A program made the position numbers and the translations under genes. DNA of 57,823 nt, taken from Bradyrhizobium sp. (GTDB taxonomy: Bacteria > Pseudomonadota > Alphaproteobacteria > Rhizobiales > Xanthobacteraceae). Location: positions 1-57,823 of the forward strand of contig NZ_SSNA01000146.1 of NCBI RefSeq assembly GCF_004799445.1. Direction: 5' to 3'. This document shows, piece after piece, positions 40,277-53,225 of the stretch. Every line of letters starts with the position of its first letter. The first letter of the stretch is position 1. The notes under the pieces are model-generated. The model saw only the letters and a program-made list of their open reading frames with translations, did no database searches and was not told where the DNA came from.

Positions 40277-41301
40277 TCATCGATGTGCACGGCCACTACA
40301 CGACAGCGCCCAAGGCGCTTGAGGATTGGCGCAACCGACAGATCGCAGGCATCAAGGATCCCGCGGTCAGGCCCAAGGCCAGCGAGTTGAAGATCAGCGA
40401 CGACGAGCTGCGCGAGTCCATCGTCAACAACCAGCTCAGGCAAATGAGAGAGCGGGGCAGCGATCTAACCATCTTCAGCCCGCGCGCAAGCTTCATGGCC
40501 CATCACATCGGCGACTTCGAGGTGTCGTCGACATGGGCTGCGATCTGCAACGAGCTGTGCTGGCGCGTCAGCAAGCTATTCCCCGACAGTTTCGTCGGTG
40601 CAGCGATGTTGCCGCAATCGCCAGGCGTGGATCCAAAGACCTGCATTCCTGAACTCGAGAAATGCGTCAAGGAGTACGGCTTCGTCGGCATCAACCTCAA
40701 TCCCGACCCCTCAGGCGGGCACTGGACCTCGCCGCCGCTTTCGGATCGTCACTGGTACCCAATCTACGAGAAGATGGTTGAGCTCGACATCCCGGCCATG
40801 ATCCACGTCTCCACGAGCTGCAACGCTTGCTTTCATACCACCGGCGCGCACTACCTGAATGCCGACACCACGGCCTTCATGCAATGTCTGACGTCGGATC
40901 TGTTCAAGGATTTTCCGACCTTGAGATTCCTGATTCCGCATGGCGGGGGCGCCGTCCCCTATCACTGGGGCCGCTTCCGAGGCCTGGCGCAGGAGATGAA
41001 GAAGCCGCTGCTCAAGGATCACCTCCTGAAGAACATATTTTTCGATACCTGCGTCTATCACCAGCCGGGCATCGACCTGCTCACCAAGGTGATCCCGGTC
41101 GAGAACGTTCTGTTCGCCAGCGAGATGATCGGCGCCGTTCGCGGTATCGATCCGGAAACCGGATTCCACTATGACGACACCAAGCGCTATATCGAAGGCG
41201 CCACCACGCTCAGCGCGCAGGACCGGTACAAGATCTACGAAGGCAACGCACGGCGGGTATTTCCGCGCTTGGATGCTGCGTTGAAGGCAAAAGGAAACTG
41301 A
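40273..41301 (+). CDS. ligJ: 4-oxalomesaconate hydratase
   Basis: The 342-residue amidohydrolase-fold enzyme starts [19 protein letters not shown], the LigJ start, with the metal motif HGH. Other landmarks are [17 protein letters not shown] and '[14 protein letters not shown]'. LigJ hydrates 4-oxalomesaconate to 4-carboxy-4-hydroxy-2-oxoadipate in protocatechuate 4,5-cleavage. The GTG start overlaps the preceding leader ORF (GTGA). The next gene, ligK, starts 3 bases after its stop. The length matches Sphingobium LigJ as I recall it. Confidence 0.92.
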   Translation: MIIDVHGHYTTAPKALEDWRNRQIAGIKDPAVRPKASELKISDDELRESIVNNQLRQMRERGSDLTIFSPRASFMAHHIGDFEVSSTWAAICNELCWRVSKLFPDSFVGAAMLPQSPGVDPKTCIPELEKCVKEYGFVGINLNPDPSGGHWTSPPLSDRHWYPIYEKMVELDIPAMIHVSTSCNACFHTTGAHYLNADTTAFMQCLTSDLFKDFPTLRFLIPHGGGAVPYHWGRFRGLAQEMKKPLLKDHLLKNIFFDTCVYHQPGIDLLTKVIPVENVLFASEMIGAVRGIDPETGFHYDDTKRYIEGATTLSAQDRYKIYEGNARRVFPRLDAALKAKGN

Positions 41302-41303
41302 CC

Positions 41304-41999
41304 ATGAGCATTGCGATGAACGATCTCGGAATCGTCAAGCGCAATATCGTCAGGGCGGACAAGGCCGCCGTTGATAAATTGTCGCGCTATGGCGTCGCTA
41401 CCATCCACGAGGCGATGGGCAGGGTCGGCCTGATGCATCCCTATATGCGCCCGATCTACGCCGGCGCGCACATGTGCGGCACCGCGGTTACCGTGCTGCT
41501 GCAGCCGGGGGACAACTGGATGCTGCATGTGGCCGCCGAGCAAATACAGCCGGGTGACGTCGTGGTGGCGGCCTGCACCGTCGACAATACCGACGGCTTT
41601 TTCGGCGATCTGCTCGCCACCAGCTTCCGTGCCCGCGGCGCGAAGGGCCTGGTCATCGATGGCGGCGTGCGCGACGTGACGGATCTCACCGAAATGCGGT
41701 TCCCGGTTTTTTCGCGCGCGATCAGTGCCCGCGGCACGGTCAAGGCGACGCTCGGCTCGGTGAACATTCCAGTGGTCTGCGCCGGGGCGACCGTAAATCC
41801 GGGGGACGTGGTGATCGCCGATATGGACGGAGTGGTCATCGTCGCCGCGGGAATCGCGCATCAGGCTGCGGACGCGGCGGAAGCACGCGAGGCCAACGAA
41901 GCGGACAAGCGCGAAAAGCTTGCGGCAGGCGTTCTCGGGCTCGACATGTACAAGATGCGCGAGCCGCTCGCGAAGGCCGGATTGAAATATATCGATTGA
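41304..41999 (+). CDS. ligK: 4-carboxy-4-hydroxy-2-oxoadipate aldolase
   Basis: The 231-residue RraA-like class II aldolase splits carboxy-hydroxy-oxoadipate into pyruvate and oxaloacetate and often also decarboxylates oxaloacetate. Typical blocks are '[16 protein letters not shown]', [15 protein letters not shown] and the metal/substrate loop [20 protein letters not shown]. It is the last step of the lig pathway. It is tightly linked to ligJ. A 33-base gap with AGAGAG follows before the binding-protein-like gene. Confidence 0.92.
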   Translation: MSIAMNDLGIVKRNIVRADKAAVDKLSRYGVATIHEAMGRVGLMHPYMRPIYAGAHMCGTAVTVLLQPGDNWMLHVAAEQIQPGDVVVAACTVDNTDGFFGDLLATSFRARGAKGLVIDGGVRDVTDLTEMRFPVFSRAISARGTVKATLGSVNIPVVCAGATVNPGDVVIADMDGVVIVAAGIAHQAADAAEAREANEADKREKLAAGVLGLDMYKMREPLAKAGLKYID

Positions 42000-42032
42000 C
42001 GCGCAGCGACGAGGGTTCAAGAGAGTTGGTCA

Positions 42033-42718
42033 ATGGCCGCTGACATCGTTGGCATATCGTCGATGGCGACCCGCCAGATCCTGGCGGAGCGTTCCGGCGC
42101 GTACCAGCAAAAGACGGGACACTCGGTCGCGATCGAGTCCGTCGGCGGGGTCGATGCTGCACGCCGGATCCGGGCCGGCGAGAAATTCGATATCGTTGTG
42201 CTCGCCGACGACGCCATGAGGGGGCTCGAGGAGGACGGATTCCTGAAACCAGGGAGCCGCGCCGGGTTTGCGGATTCGGCGATTGCGGTGGCTGTGCGAT
42301 CCGGAGCCAGGCGTCCTGATCTCTCGAACGAGGCTGCGACGAAAGCCGCAGTTCTCTCGGCACAATCGGTTGGCTACTCCACCGGGCCGAGCGGCACGCA
42401 TGTGCTCAAGCTGCTGGAAAAATGGGGCGCCGATCAATCGAAGACGGTGCGGATCATTCAGGCGCCGCCTGGCGTGCCCGTCGGCACCCTGGTGGCGAGC
42501 GGCGAAGCCGAACTCGGCTTTCAGCAATTGAGCGAGTTTCTGGATGTGCCAGGCATCGACATCGCCGGAACCTTGCCTCAAGAGATTCAATCCTTGACCC
42601 GGTTTTCATGCGGAGTGGGCGCGCTGGCAGCCAATGAGGCCGGGGCGCGCAGCTTCATCGGCTATCTGACTTTCCCGGAGGCGGATGCGTCCAAACGACG
42701 TCATGGCATGGAGCCGGC

Positions 42719-42722
<4 letters not shown>
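42033..42722 (+). CDS. Signal-less ModA-like binding-protein fold in the lig operon
   Basis: The 229-residue protein resembles the molybdate/SBP_bac_11 periplasmic binding fold: GISSMATRQILAE, 'SVGGVDAARRIRAGEKFDI', YSTGPSGTHVLKL and 'GEAELGFQQLSEFLDVPG'. It begins directly with the mature-type strand, with no signal peptide, so it should stay in the cytoplasm. Its stop overlaps the ligI ATG (ATGA), showing tight coupling. No permease or ATPase is near. The role is unknown: a ligand sensor, a sequestering protein or an enzyme on this fold are possible. It occupies the slot where a tautomerase (LigU/GalD) would be needed, but nothing in the sequence shows that activity. Confidence 0.85.
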
Positions 42723-44958
<2,236 letters not shown>

Positions 44959-44959
44959 T

Positions 44960-45919
44960 ATGGCCGCGACCATCAAGGTTGCCCTCGCCGGCGCCGGTGC
45001 GTTCGGCATCAAGCATCTCGACGGCATCAAGAACATCGACGGCGTCGAGGTGGTGTCGCTTGTAGGCCGCAGGCCGGAGCCGACCAGGGAAGTCGCCGCC
45101 AAATATGGCATCGCCCACGCCGCCACCGACCTCGCCGACAGCCTCGCGCTCAAGGAGGTCGATGCGGTGATCCTGTGCACGCCCACCCAGATGCATGCGT
45201 CGCAATCGATCGCCTGCCTGAAGACCGGCAAGCACGTGCAGGTCGAAATCCCGCTGGCCGATTCCCTGCAGGACGCGCAGGCCGTCGTTGACCTGCAGAA
45301 GAAGACCGGGCTGGTGGCGATGTGCGGCCATACACGCCGCTTCAACCCCAGCCATCAATGGGTGCACAAGAAGATCGTCGCCGGCGACTTCAACATCCAG
45401 CAGATGGATGTGCAGACCTTCTTCTTCCGCCGCACCAACATGAACGCGCTGGGCCAGCCGCGGAGCTGGACCGACCACCTGTTGTGGCACCACGCCGCGC
45501 ACACCGTGGATCTGTTCGCCTACCAGGCGCGCTCGCCGATCGTGAAGGCGAACGCGGTCCAGGGACCCATTCACCCGACGCTCGGGATCGCCATGGACAT
45601 GTCGATCCAGCTCAAGGCCGAGAGCGGCGCGATCTGCACGCTCAGCCTGTCCTTCAACAATGACGGTCCGCTCGGCACCTTCTTCCGCTATATCGGCGAC
45701 ACCGGCACTTATATCGCGCGCTACGACGATCTCTTCACCGGCAAGGAAGAAAAGATCGACGTCTCGAAGGTCGATGTGTCGATGAACGGGATCGAACTGC
45801 AGGATCGCGAGTTCTTTGCCGCCATCCGCGAGGGCCGCGAGCCGAACTCGAGCGTCGCCCAGGTGCTGCCGTGCTATCAGGTGCTGCACGGGCTCGAGCA
45901 ACAGCTCGCTTCAGGCTAA
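44960..45919 (+). CDS. ligC: 4-carboxy-2-hydroxymuconate-6-semialdehyde dehydrogenase
   Basis: The 319-residue Gfo/Idh/MocA-fold, NADP-dependent enzyme oxidises the hemiacetal of the ring-cleavage product to 2-pyrone-4,6-dicarboxylate. The N-terminal Rossmann motif is VALAGAGAFGIKHL; the family block is CTPTQMHASQSI, with KHVQVEIPLA at the Lys-Pro position. 'GQPRSWTDHLLWHHAAHTVD' is specific to the LigC group. It starts one base after ligB's stop and ends the operon. Confidence 0.94.
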   Translation: MAATIKVALAGAGAFGIKHLDGIKNIDGVEVVSLVGRRPEPTREVAAKYGIAHAATDLADSLALKEVDAVILCTPTQMHASQSIACLKTGKHVQVEIPLADSLQDAQAVVDLQKKTGLVAMCGHTRRFNPSHQWVHKKIVAGDFNIQQMDVQTFFFRRTNMNALGQPRSWTDHLLWHHAAHTVDLFAYQARSPIVKANAVQGPIHPTLGIAMDMSIQLKAESGAICTLSLSFNNDGPLGTFFRYIGDTGTYIARYDDLFTGKEEKIDVSKVDVSMNGIELQDREFFAAIREGREPNSSVAQVLPCYQVLHGLEQQLASG

Positions 45920-45985
45920 CCTCGCGTCGCGAGAAGCGCGATCACAAACCCTTCGCGCGCGTTGCCTCCGCCAACGCTCCGGGTT

Positions 45986-46010
45986 CGCGAATTCGATGCG
46001 GGAATTCGCG
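45986..46010. terminator. Hairpin after the lig operon
   Basis: CGCGAATTC-GATGCGG-GAATTCGCG is a perfect nine-base stem with a seven-base loop, 66 bases after ligC's stop. No T-run follows, so it is a weak terminator candidate; it could instead be a regulatory site for the outer membrane protein gene downstream. Confidence 0.35.
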
Positions 46011-46166
46011 ACGCCCAAGCGGTCAATATGATCCCCCCAAAAATTGTGTGTCCCCCAGGTCACACCTTCCGATTCTTCGCTCCGATGCCGGCCCCGCCGG
46101 TTGTACCGGCCGGAGCGCTCAATTATTGGGAAGCGGCTTACTTTACCGCTGAGGAAAAAAGAGAAA

Positions 46167-46823
46167 ATGAAAAAACTTGCTTTGGGACTTCTGCTGGCCT
46201 CGATCGCCGGCGCGGCTTGCGCGGCCGACCTGCCTGCTGCACCAAGCCCGGCTTACACAAAGGCGCCGGCGGTGGTCAGCCCCGTCGTCAACTGGACCGG
46301 CTTCTACATCGGCGCCGTGGGGGGCTACGCCTCCGAAAACACCAGTGATCCGCTCGGGATCAAGGGTGGCTTTGCCGGCGGTACGGTCGGCTACAACTGG
46401 CAATTCGGCACCATCGTCGCCGGCCTTGAGGCGGACGGCGCGTGGGCCGACGTCAGCAACTCCACCACTATTGCCGGCATCACCGTGGCGGCAAAGGTCG
46501 ACGCTTTGGCCACCCTGCGCGGCCGCGTCGGCGTGGCGTTCGATCAGGTGCTGTTTTACGGCACCGGCGGCCTTGCCCTGGCGGACACCACGGTCAGCGC
46601 CTCCGCGCTCGGCGTGACTTTCAGCGACAGCAAGACGCTGACGGGTTGGACCGTGGGCGCCGGCGCGGAATGGATGTTCATGCCGCACTGGTCGCTCAAG
46701 GCCGAGTACCTCTATCGCAGCTTTGGTGGCCAGACCTTCTTCGCAGCCCAGTTCCCGCCGGGAATCGCGACCGGCACGCTGAACGTGAACAGCGGACAGG
46801 TCGGCGTCAACTTCCATTTCTGA
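46167..46823 (+). CDS. Small outer membrane beta-barrel protein (Omp25/Omp31-like)
   Basis: The 218-residue product has a signal peptide MKKLALGLLLASIAGAACAA. After the linker 'NWTGFYIGAVGGYASEN' an eight-strand barrel of alternating residues follows. The last strand ends VGVNFHF with a C-terminal phenylalanine, the outer membrane assembly signal. This is the Brucella Omp25/31 and Bradyrhizobium 'outer membrane beta-barrel' family. The ATG at 46167 follows GAGGAAAAAAGAG. A hairpin GCCGGT-TGT-ACCGGC lies 57 bases upstream (46096-46110). Confidence 0.88.
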   Translation: MKKLALGLLLASIAGAACAADLPAAPSPAYTKAPAVVSPVVNWTGFYIGAVGGYASENTSDPLGIKGGFAGGTVGYNWQFGTIVAGLEADGAWADVSNSTTIAGITVAAKVDALATLRGRVGVAFDQVLFYGTGGLALADTTVSASALGVTFSDSKTLTGWTVGAGAEWMFMPHWSLKAEYLYRSFGGQTFFAAQFPPGIATGTLNVNSGQVGVNFHF

Positions 46824-46848
46824 TCGCGTCAGCGCGAGAAAAAAATCG

Positions 46849-46876
46849 AGGCGCTGCGTCGGATGACGCAGCGCCT
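46849..46876. terminator. Bidirectional rho-independent terminator
   Basis: A perfect 12-base stem AGGCGCTGCGTC-GGAT-GACGCAGCGCCT lies between the convergent omp and emrB genes. On the + strand it is followed by ATTTCTTTT; read on the - strand it is followed by CGATTTTTTT. It should end transcription from both sides. Confidence 0.85.
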
Positions 46877-46923
46877 ATTTCTTTTGGGCGCCGTTCGCGC
46901 TGGACTCCGGATGTCTCCCGGGC

Positions 46924-48483
46924 CTACTCGATCACCGCATGGTCCGGCCCCGCCGACTGCTTGCGCAGCGCGACCTTGGTGGAGCCGATCATGATCGCGA
47001 GCGGGATCGCGCACAGCGTGAACACCATCACCATCTGGTAATCCAGCGAAAACGCGATGATCTGCGCCTGCAGGCCGATCATCACGTCGGCCATGGCGCG
47101 GCCGGCGTCGGTCGACATGTCGATGATGCCGCGAACGTCGGGCATCTGCATGGCGTGGTTGAAGGGGGTGACGTGCTCGTTCAATACCGCATAGGCGCGC
47201 CGGCCGCCTTCGGTCAGTTGCGCGATGACGACGGAGATGCCGATTGAGCTGGCAACGTTGCGCATCAGCGTCAGCATCGAGGTGCCGTCGGTGCGCAAAT
47301 GATTGGGCAGCGTCAGGAACGCCACGGTAGAGAGCGGCACGAACACCAGGCCGAGACCGAAGCCCTGCGCGATGCTGACGACGACGATGGTCGGGACATC
47401 GGTCTGGTCGGTCCACCCGGTCATGAAGAAAAGCGACAGCGACATCAGCGCAAGTCCGCCGATGATCAATGTCCGCGCCTCGATATATCGCATGAAGCGC
47501 CCGACCAGCATCATGGCGACGAAGGTGCCGCAGCCGCGGGTCGCCAGCAGCACGCCGGCGGTCAAAATCGGGTAGCCGATCACGTTCTGCAAATAGGGCG
47601 AGGACAGCGCCATGGTGGAGAACAGCACCAGGCCCATCACCGCCATGAATACGCAGCCGCCGACGAAGTTCCTGTCCCTGAAGATCGCGAACTGGATGAA
47701 CGGCTTCGCGGTCGTCAACGAATGCGCAAAGAAATAATAGAAACCGACGATCGAGACGATGATCTCGGCGATGATTTCGTTGGATCCCAGCCAGCCCAGC
47801 TGCTCGCCGCGGTCGAGCGCCACCTGCATCGCGCCGATGGCGATCGCGAGTGCCGCAAATCCGAACCAGTCGAACCGCAGCGCGCGGTCCGCTTTGGTCT
47901 CGTCCATGAACACCAGCAGCCCGGCCACCGTGACGATGCCGAAGGGAATGTTGACGAAGAACACCCAGTGCCAGGAATAGGTCTCGGTCAGCCAGGCGCC
48001 GAGCGACGGGCCCATGATCGGCCCCATCATCACGCCCATGCCCCAGATCGACATCGCCTTGGCGCGCTCGTGCAGCGCGTAGGAATCCAGCATAACGGCC
48101 TGCGACAGCGGCACCAGCGCCGCGCCGAACACGCCCTGCAGCAGGCGGAACAGCACCATCTGGTTGATGTCCTGCGCCAGCCCGCACATCACGGAGGCGA
48201 TGGTAAATCCGGCCGAGCAGATGATGAAGATGCGCTTGCGCCCGAAGCGGTTGGCGATCCAGCCGACCGGCGCGGTCATGATCGCGGCCGCCACGATGTA
48301 GGAGGTCAGCACCCAGTTGATCTGGTCCTGCGACGCCGACAGCGACCCTTGCATATAGGGCAGCGCGACGTTGGCGATGGTGGTGTCCAGCGCCTGCATG
48401 ATGGTCGCGGTCATGGCGCAGATCGTCACCATGTTGCGGCGAAGCCCGGGGACAGCGACCGGGGCTGCGGCTGACGTCGCCAT
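46924..48483 (-). CDS. emrB: DHA2-family multidrug efflux MFS transporter (EmrB-like)
   Basis: The 519-residue transporter has 14 predicted membrane helices. The DHA2 marks are 'DTTIANVALPYMQGSL', GWIANRFGRKRIF (motif A) and 'AMSIWGMGVMMGPIMGPSLG' (motif C). It pumps hydrophobic compounds together with a periplasmic adaptor. Its start lies six bases after the adaptor gene's stop, in the order marR-emrA-emrB. No outer membrane channel gene is in the operon; the TolC-type protein at 24 kb could serve. Confidence 0.92.
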   Translation of the reverse strand: MATSAAAPVAVPGLRRNMVTICAMTATIMQALDTTIANVALPYMQGSLSASQDQINWVLTSYIVAAAIMTAPVGWIANRFGRKRIFIICSAGFTIASVMCGLAQDINQMVLFRLLQGVFGAALVPLSQAVMLDSYALHERAKAMSIWGMGVMMGPIMGPSLGAWLTETYSWHWVFFVNIPFGIVTVAGLLVFMDETKADRALRFDWFGFAALAIAIGAMQVALDRGEQLGWLGSNEIIAEIIVSIVGFYYFFAHSLTTAKPFIQFAIFRDRNFVGGCVFMAVMGLVLFSTMALSSPYLQNVIGYPILTAGVLLATRGCGTFVAMMLVGRFMRYIEARTLIIGGLALMSLSLFFMTGWTDQTDVPTIVVVSIAQGFGLGLVFVPLSTVAFLTLPNHLRTDGTSMLTLMRNVASSIGISVVIAQLTEGGRRAYAVLNEHVTPFNHAMQMPDVRGIIDMSTDAGRAMADVMIGLQAQIIAFSLDYQMVMVFTLCAIPLAIMIGSTKVALRKQSAGPDHAVIE

Positions 48484-48489
48484 GGTCGA

Positions 48490-49653
48490 CTAATCCTGTT
48501 TCGCCGCCGCCGGCGAAAGGCCGAGCAGGGCGGCCAGCGAGCGGCGATGGCCGGTGTCGATGGTGGTATAGGCGCTCATCCCGGCCTTCAGCTTCCGCAC
48601 GTCGTTGTCATGGCTGTCGAGGTAGATCCGCACCGGAAGGCGCTGCACCACCTTGACGAAATTGCCGGTGGCGTTCTGCGGCGGCAGGATCGCGAACTGC
48701 GCGCCGGTGCCGGGGCTGAGCGAACCGATGGTGCCCTTGAAGACATGGTCGGGAAAGGCATCGACCTCGATCGAGACCGGCTGCCCGACCCCGACATAGG
48801 TGAAGTCCGATTCCTTGAGGTTGGCATCGACCCAGGGTTTCGTGGTGTCGATGATGGAGAACACCGGCGCGCCGGCGATCACGAAGCGGCCGAGCTGAAT
48901 CTGATCGACCTGCGTCGCGATGCCGTCCATCGGCGCGCGCATCGTGGTGTGATCGAGATTGCGCTCGGCCTGCGCCAGCGCCGCCTTGGCCTGGGCGTAG
49001 GGAGGAAATTGATCGAGCGGCAAATTGGGATCGCCGAGTAACTGGGTTTTCGCGCTGGATGTCTGCTGTTGGATGAACGCCAGTTCTGCTCGCACGGTGA
49101 TCAGCGAGTTCGACGAATTGTCGAGGTCGAGCTGCGAACCGAAACTGTTCTTGGCAAGCACTGCCTTGCGGTCGACGTCGCGCTGCTTCAGATCGGCGGA
49201 TTGCTGCATCAGGTCGCCCATCTGGCTATAGATCTTGATGTTGGCGACCAGATTGTCATAGCTGGTGTGGGCCTGGGCGAGCGTGGCCTTGGCCTGATCG
49301 ACGGCGAGCTGGAACGGCACCGGATCGATTTCGAACAGCACGTCGCCTTCGTTGACCCGCTGGCCTTCCCGCACCACGACCTTTTCGATCTTGCCGGATA
49401 TATCCGGCGTGATCAGCACCTTTTGCGCCCCGACATAGGCATCGTCGGTGGTCACGTAGCGGCCGCCATTGAGATAGAAAATCACGCCCGCAACCAGCGC
49501 GACCAGCGGCAGCACCACCAGCAACAGCGTGCGGCGATAGCGACGCAGGGCCGCCATCAAGCGGCGGCGCGGCTCCGCGGAGAGCTTTTTCCGGGGGGCT
49601 TGCTGCGGATTGCCCTTCTGATCGGGCGGGAATTTCAAAACGGGATCAGCCAT
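48490..49653 (-). CDS. emrA: HlyD/EmrA-type membrane fusion protein
   Basis: The 387-residue adaptor has a basic cytoplasmic start and one membrane anchor (about 43-62, LLLVVLPLVALVAGVIFYLN). It continues with a split lipoyl domain (TPDISGKIEKVVVREGQRV and 'MRAPMDGIATQVDQIQLGRF'), a coiled-coil hairpin and a beta-barrel. It links EmrB to an outer membrane channel. The ATG at 49653 overlaps the marR stop by eight bases; the longer frame to 49773 is antisense-like and rejected. Confidence 0.92.
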   Translation of the reverse strand: MADPVLKFPPDQKGNPQQAPRKKLSAEPRRRLMAALRRYRRTLLLVVLPLVALVAGVIFYLNGGRYVTTDDAYVGAQKVLITPDISGKIEKVVVREGQRVNEGDVLFEIDPVPFQLAVDQAKATLAQAHTSYDNLVANIKIYSQMGDLMQQSADLKQRDVDRKAVLAKNSFGSQLDLDNSSNSLITVRAELAFIQQQTSSAKTQLLGDPNLPLDQFPPYAQAKAALAQAERNLDHTTMRAPMDGIATQVDQIQLGRFVIAGAPVFSIIDTTKPWVDANLKESDFTYVGVGQPVSIEVDAFPDHVFKGTIGSLSPGTGAQFAILPPQNATGNFVKVVQRLPVRIYLDSHDNDVRKLKAGMSAYTTIDTGHRRSLAALLGLSPAAAKQD

Positions 49654-50128
49654 AGCGCTGTTCTTTCCTTGCAGGTTCGCCCGCCGGACCCTGGATCGCG
49701 TTGCGGACGTTTTCCTTGATCGTTTCCAGCTGGGTGAGAAATCGTTGGGCGTCGGAGGGATTGATGCCTTCAAGCGCGGTCGCCGTGATCTCCGAACGCA
49801 GCCCGCTCAACTTGCCGAGCAACGGACGCGCCGCCTTGCGCAGATAGAGCCGGTTGACGCGGCGGTCGGCATCGTCGCTGCGGCGCTCGATCCAGCCATG
49901 GTCACAGAGACGGTCGATCAATCGCGTCAATGTGATCGGCTGCATCTCCATCTGTTCGGCCAGTTCCGACTGTTTGAGGCCCTCATGGCGTTCGACCTTG
50001 GCCAGAACCGCCCATTGCGCGCGGGTAATACCGTAACGCGCCGCCTGCTTGTCGGCATAGGCGCGCACCAGCCGCTGCAATTCGGCCAGCGCGAACAGGA
50101 AATGCGTATCGACGGAACCGCGGGGCAT
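49646..50128 (-). CDS. MarR-family regulator of the emrAB operon
   Basis: The 160-residue winged-helix protein has a MarR core with LKQSELAEQMEMQPITLTRL (recognition helix) and the wing DDADRRVNRLYL. It is the first gene of marR-emrA-emrB, overlapping emrA. A palindrome about 30 bases upstream of its start is the probable autorepression site. Binding of a drug would release repression, which is usual for the family. Confidence 0.92.
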   Translation of the reverse strand: MPRGSVDTHFLFALAELQRLVRAYADKQAARYGITRAQWAVLAKVERHEGLKQSELAEQMEMQPITLTRLIDRLCDHGWIERRSDDADRRVNRLYLRKAARPLLGKLSGLRSEITATALEGINPSDAQRFLTQLETIKENVRNAIQGPAGEPARKEQRYG

Positions 50129-50156
50129 GGCATCGTCTCCATAAGCTTTGGATATA

Positions 50157-50170
50157 ATAAGCTAGCTTAT
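50157..50170. promoter_or_regulatory. Palindromic MarR operator
   Basis: ATAAGCTAGCTTAT is a perfect 14-base palindrome 29 bases upstream of the marR start. A further ATAAGCTT half-site lies at 50141. Read on the - strand, the palindrome adjoins TTATTATATCC, a possible -10 region, so bound regulator would block the promoter. Confidence 0.65.
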
Positions 50171-50300
50171 GATTTTTTCATGACCGCCGGCCGGAGGGCT
50201 GATCCGTCGAAAGCACATGGCTGACGATGGAACCTAAGCAACCGACGGGACTTGGGGACGGGACTTGGGTTTGCCGGCCAAAATGCTAGGGTTGACCGGC

Positions 50301-50789
50301 ATGAGGCTGGCCAAACCGACATTTCCCGCGCCCGATCACGATCACGGCCGCTGCACCGCGGATGCCTTGCTGCATGCCGAAAAAGTCTGCGCGCTCCGGG
50401 CCCAGAAATTCACGCCGATCCGCCGCCAGGTGCTGGAGGCGCTGTTGTCCAGCCACCGGCCGCTCGGCGCCTATGAGGTAATCGACGAACTCGCTAAATC
50501 AATGCCGCGGCCGGCGCCGATCACGGTGTATCGCGCTCTCGATTTTTTGATCGAGAACGGCCTCGTCCATCGCATCGAGAGCCGCAACGCGTTTCTGGCC
50601 TGCGCGCACGACCATGACGCGGCCGCGATGGTGGCATTCCTGATCTGCGAGCGCTGTGGCTCGGTCGGCGAAATTCCGGCGGCCCCGGTGGCGCAGAGCC
50701 TCAACGCGGCCGCGCGCGCCACCGGCTTTGCTCCGAAAATGTCGGTGGTCGAAATCACCGGCATTTGCGCGCATTGCCAGAGGGTTTGA
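50301..50789 (+). CDS. zur: Fur-family zinc uptake regulator
   Basis: The 162-residue regulator has a helix-turn-helix (FTPIRRQVLEALLSSHRPLG, 'PITVYRALDFLIENGLVHRI'). The C-terminal dimer domain has two CxxC pairs, ICERCGS and GICAHCQ, for structural zinc. The N-terminal 'DHDHGRCTADAL' is typical of Zur rather than Fur or PerR. The start at ATG 50301 fits the family; the frame opens further to 50265. No znuABC gene is adjacent. It is divergent from marR. Confidence 0.87.
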   Translation: MRLAKPTFPAPDHDHGRCTADALLHAEKVCALRAQKFTPIRRQVLEALLSSHRPLGAYEVIDELAKSMPRPAPITVYRALDFLIENGLVHRIESRNAFLACAHDHDAAAMVAFLICERCGSVGEIPAAPVAQSLNAAARATGFAPKMSVVEITGICAHCQRV

Positions 50790-50795
50790 TGTTTT

Positions 50796-50846
50796 GGGCA
50801 TGATCCTTTCCGGGAACCGGAACACCACTTCTCGGGACCATGTCCC
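50796..50846. repeat. Imperfect inverted repeat overlapping an alternative gene start
   Basis: The segment runs from GGGCATGATCCTTTCCGGG to CTCGGGACCATGTCCC with imperfect complementary arms. It resembles a dispersed rhizobial repeat of the GCATGATC...CCGGAAAACCGG type (from memory). Its last ATG (50840) is in frame with the next gene but probably is not the true start. Confidence 0.55.
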
Positions 50847-50878
50847 AACAACACGGCGATAAGCCGGCACGAGGGTTC

Positions 50879-51838
50879 ATGACTCCAGAAGAACCGGCGC
50901 TTGCATCGGCCGGGCGTCCGCTCAGCCCGGGCGCGGTCGCGCTGATGCTGATGCTCTGCCTGAGCTGGGGCTTCAACCAGATCGCGGTCAAGCTGGCGCT
51001 GCCGGATATTCCGCCGATGCTGCAGGCCACCATCCGCTCCGCCGGCGCGTTGCCGGTGCTGCTGTTGATCGCGCGGGCGCGCGGCGTGAAGATGTTCGCA
51101 TCCGACGGCACGATGGGCGCCGGCCTGTTCGCAGGGTTGTTGTTCGGCGTCGAATTCATCTTTATTTTTCAGGGATTGCGGCTGACATCGGCGTCGCGCG
51201 CGGTGGTGTTCCTCTATACCGCGCCGTTTTTTGTGGCGCTGGGCATGTATCAGTTTCTCGGCGAGCGGCTGCGCGCCTCGCAATGGGGCGGACTGGGCCT
51301 GAGCTTCGCCGGCGTGGCGCTCGCGATCGGCGTTCCGCAACCCAATGTCGATGCCAGGGTGCTGCTCGGCGACCTCCTGATCGTCGGCGGCGGCGCCTTG
51401 TGGGCGGCCACGACCGTGATGGTGAAGGCGACGGCGCTGTCGCGGGCCGCGCCGGAAAAGGCGCTGGGCTACCAGGTGGCGCTGTCGATCCCGATTCTGG
51501 CCCTGGCGGCCTGGATGTCGGGCGAAACCCTGACCCGGGTTCCCGGACCCCTGGCGCTGTCCTTGATGGTCTATCAGGCGTTCTGGGTGGTCGGATTGAC
51601 GTTTTTGCTATGGTTTGCGCTGGTCAAAACCTATTCCGCCAGCAAATTGTCGGCATTTACCTTTATCACCCCTTTGTTTGGCGTGGTGGCTAGCTATTTC
51701 ATCATGGATGACGCCCTGACCCTGACATTCGGCGCCGCGGCCCTGCTCGTCATTGCCGGGCTATATCTGGTTAATCGCCCCGAGCCCGCGGTGGTCCCGG
51801 CCGCCACTGATCCATTGCTGAATGTCACCAAAACCTGA
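50879..51838 (+). CDS. EamA/DMT-family transporter
   Basis: The 319-residue, ten-helix drug/metabolite transporter is made of two EamA repeats. The first has [18 protein letters not shown] and the second '[20 protein letters not shown]'; the motif '[20 protein letters not shown]' closes the first repeat. The start at 50879 ([10 protein letters not shown]) is preferred to 50840, which lies in a repeat element; GAGGG precedes it. Its 3' end is 13 bases before ispG. Substrate unknown. Confidence 0.88.
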   Translation: MTPEEPALASAGRPLSPGAVALMLMLCLSWGFNQIAVKLALPDIPPMLQATIRSAGALPVLLLIARARGVKMFASDGTMGAGLFAGLLFGVEFIFIFQGLRLTSASRAVVFLYTAPFFVALGMYQFLGERLRASQWGGLGLSFAGVALAIGVPQPNVDARVLLGDLLIVGGGALWAATTVMVKATALSRAAPEKALGYQVALSIPILALAAWMSGETLTRVPGPLALSLMVYQAFWVVGLTFLLWFALVKTYSASKLSAFTFITPLFGVVASYFIMDDALTLTFGAAALLVIAGLYLVNRPEPAVVPAATDPLLNVTKT

Positions 51839-51851
51839 TATTCGAGACCCC

Positions 51852-53144
<1,293 letters not shown>

Positions 53145-53225
53145 AGCGCGCGGTCGCCCGACGGCGTCATCGGATATATCCTGAAGGCCCACTTTGACGG
53201 CCTTATAGCGCCGCGCGGCGGCCGA

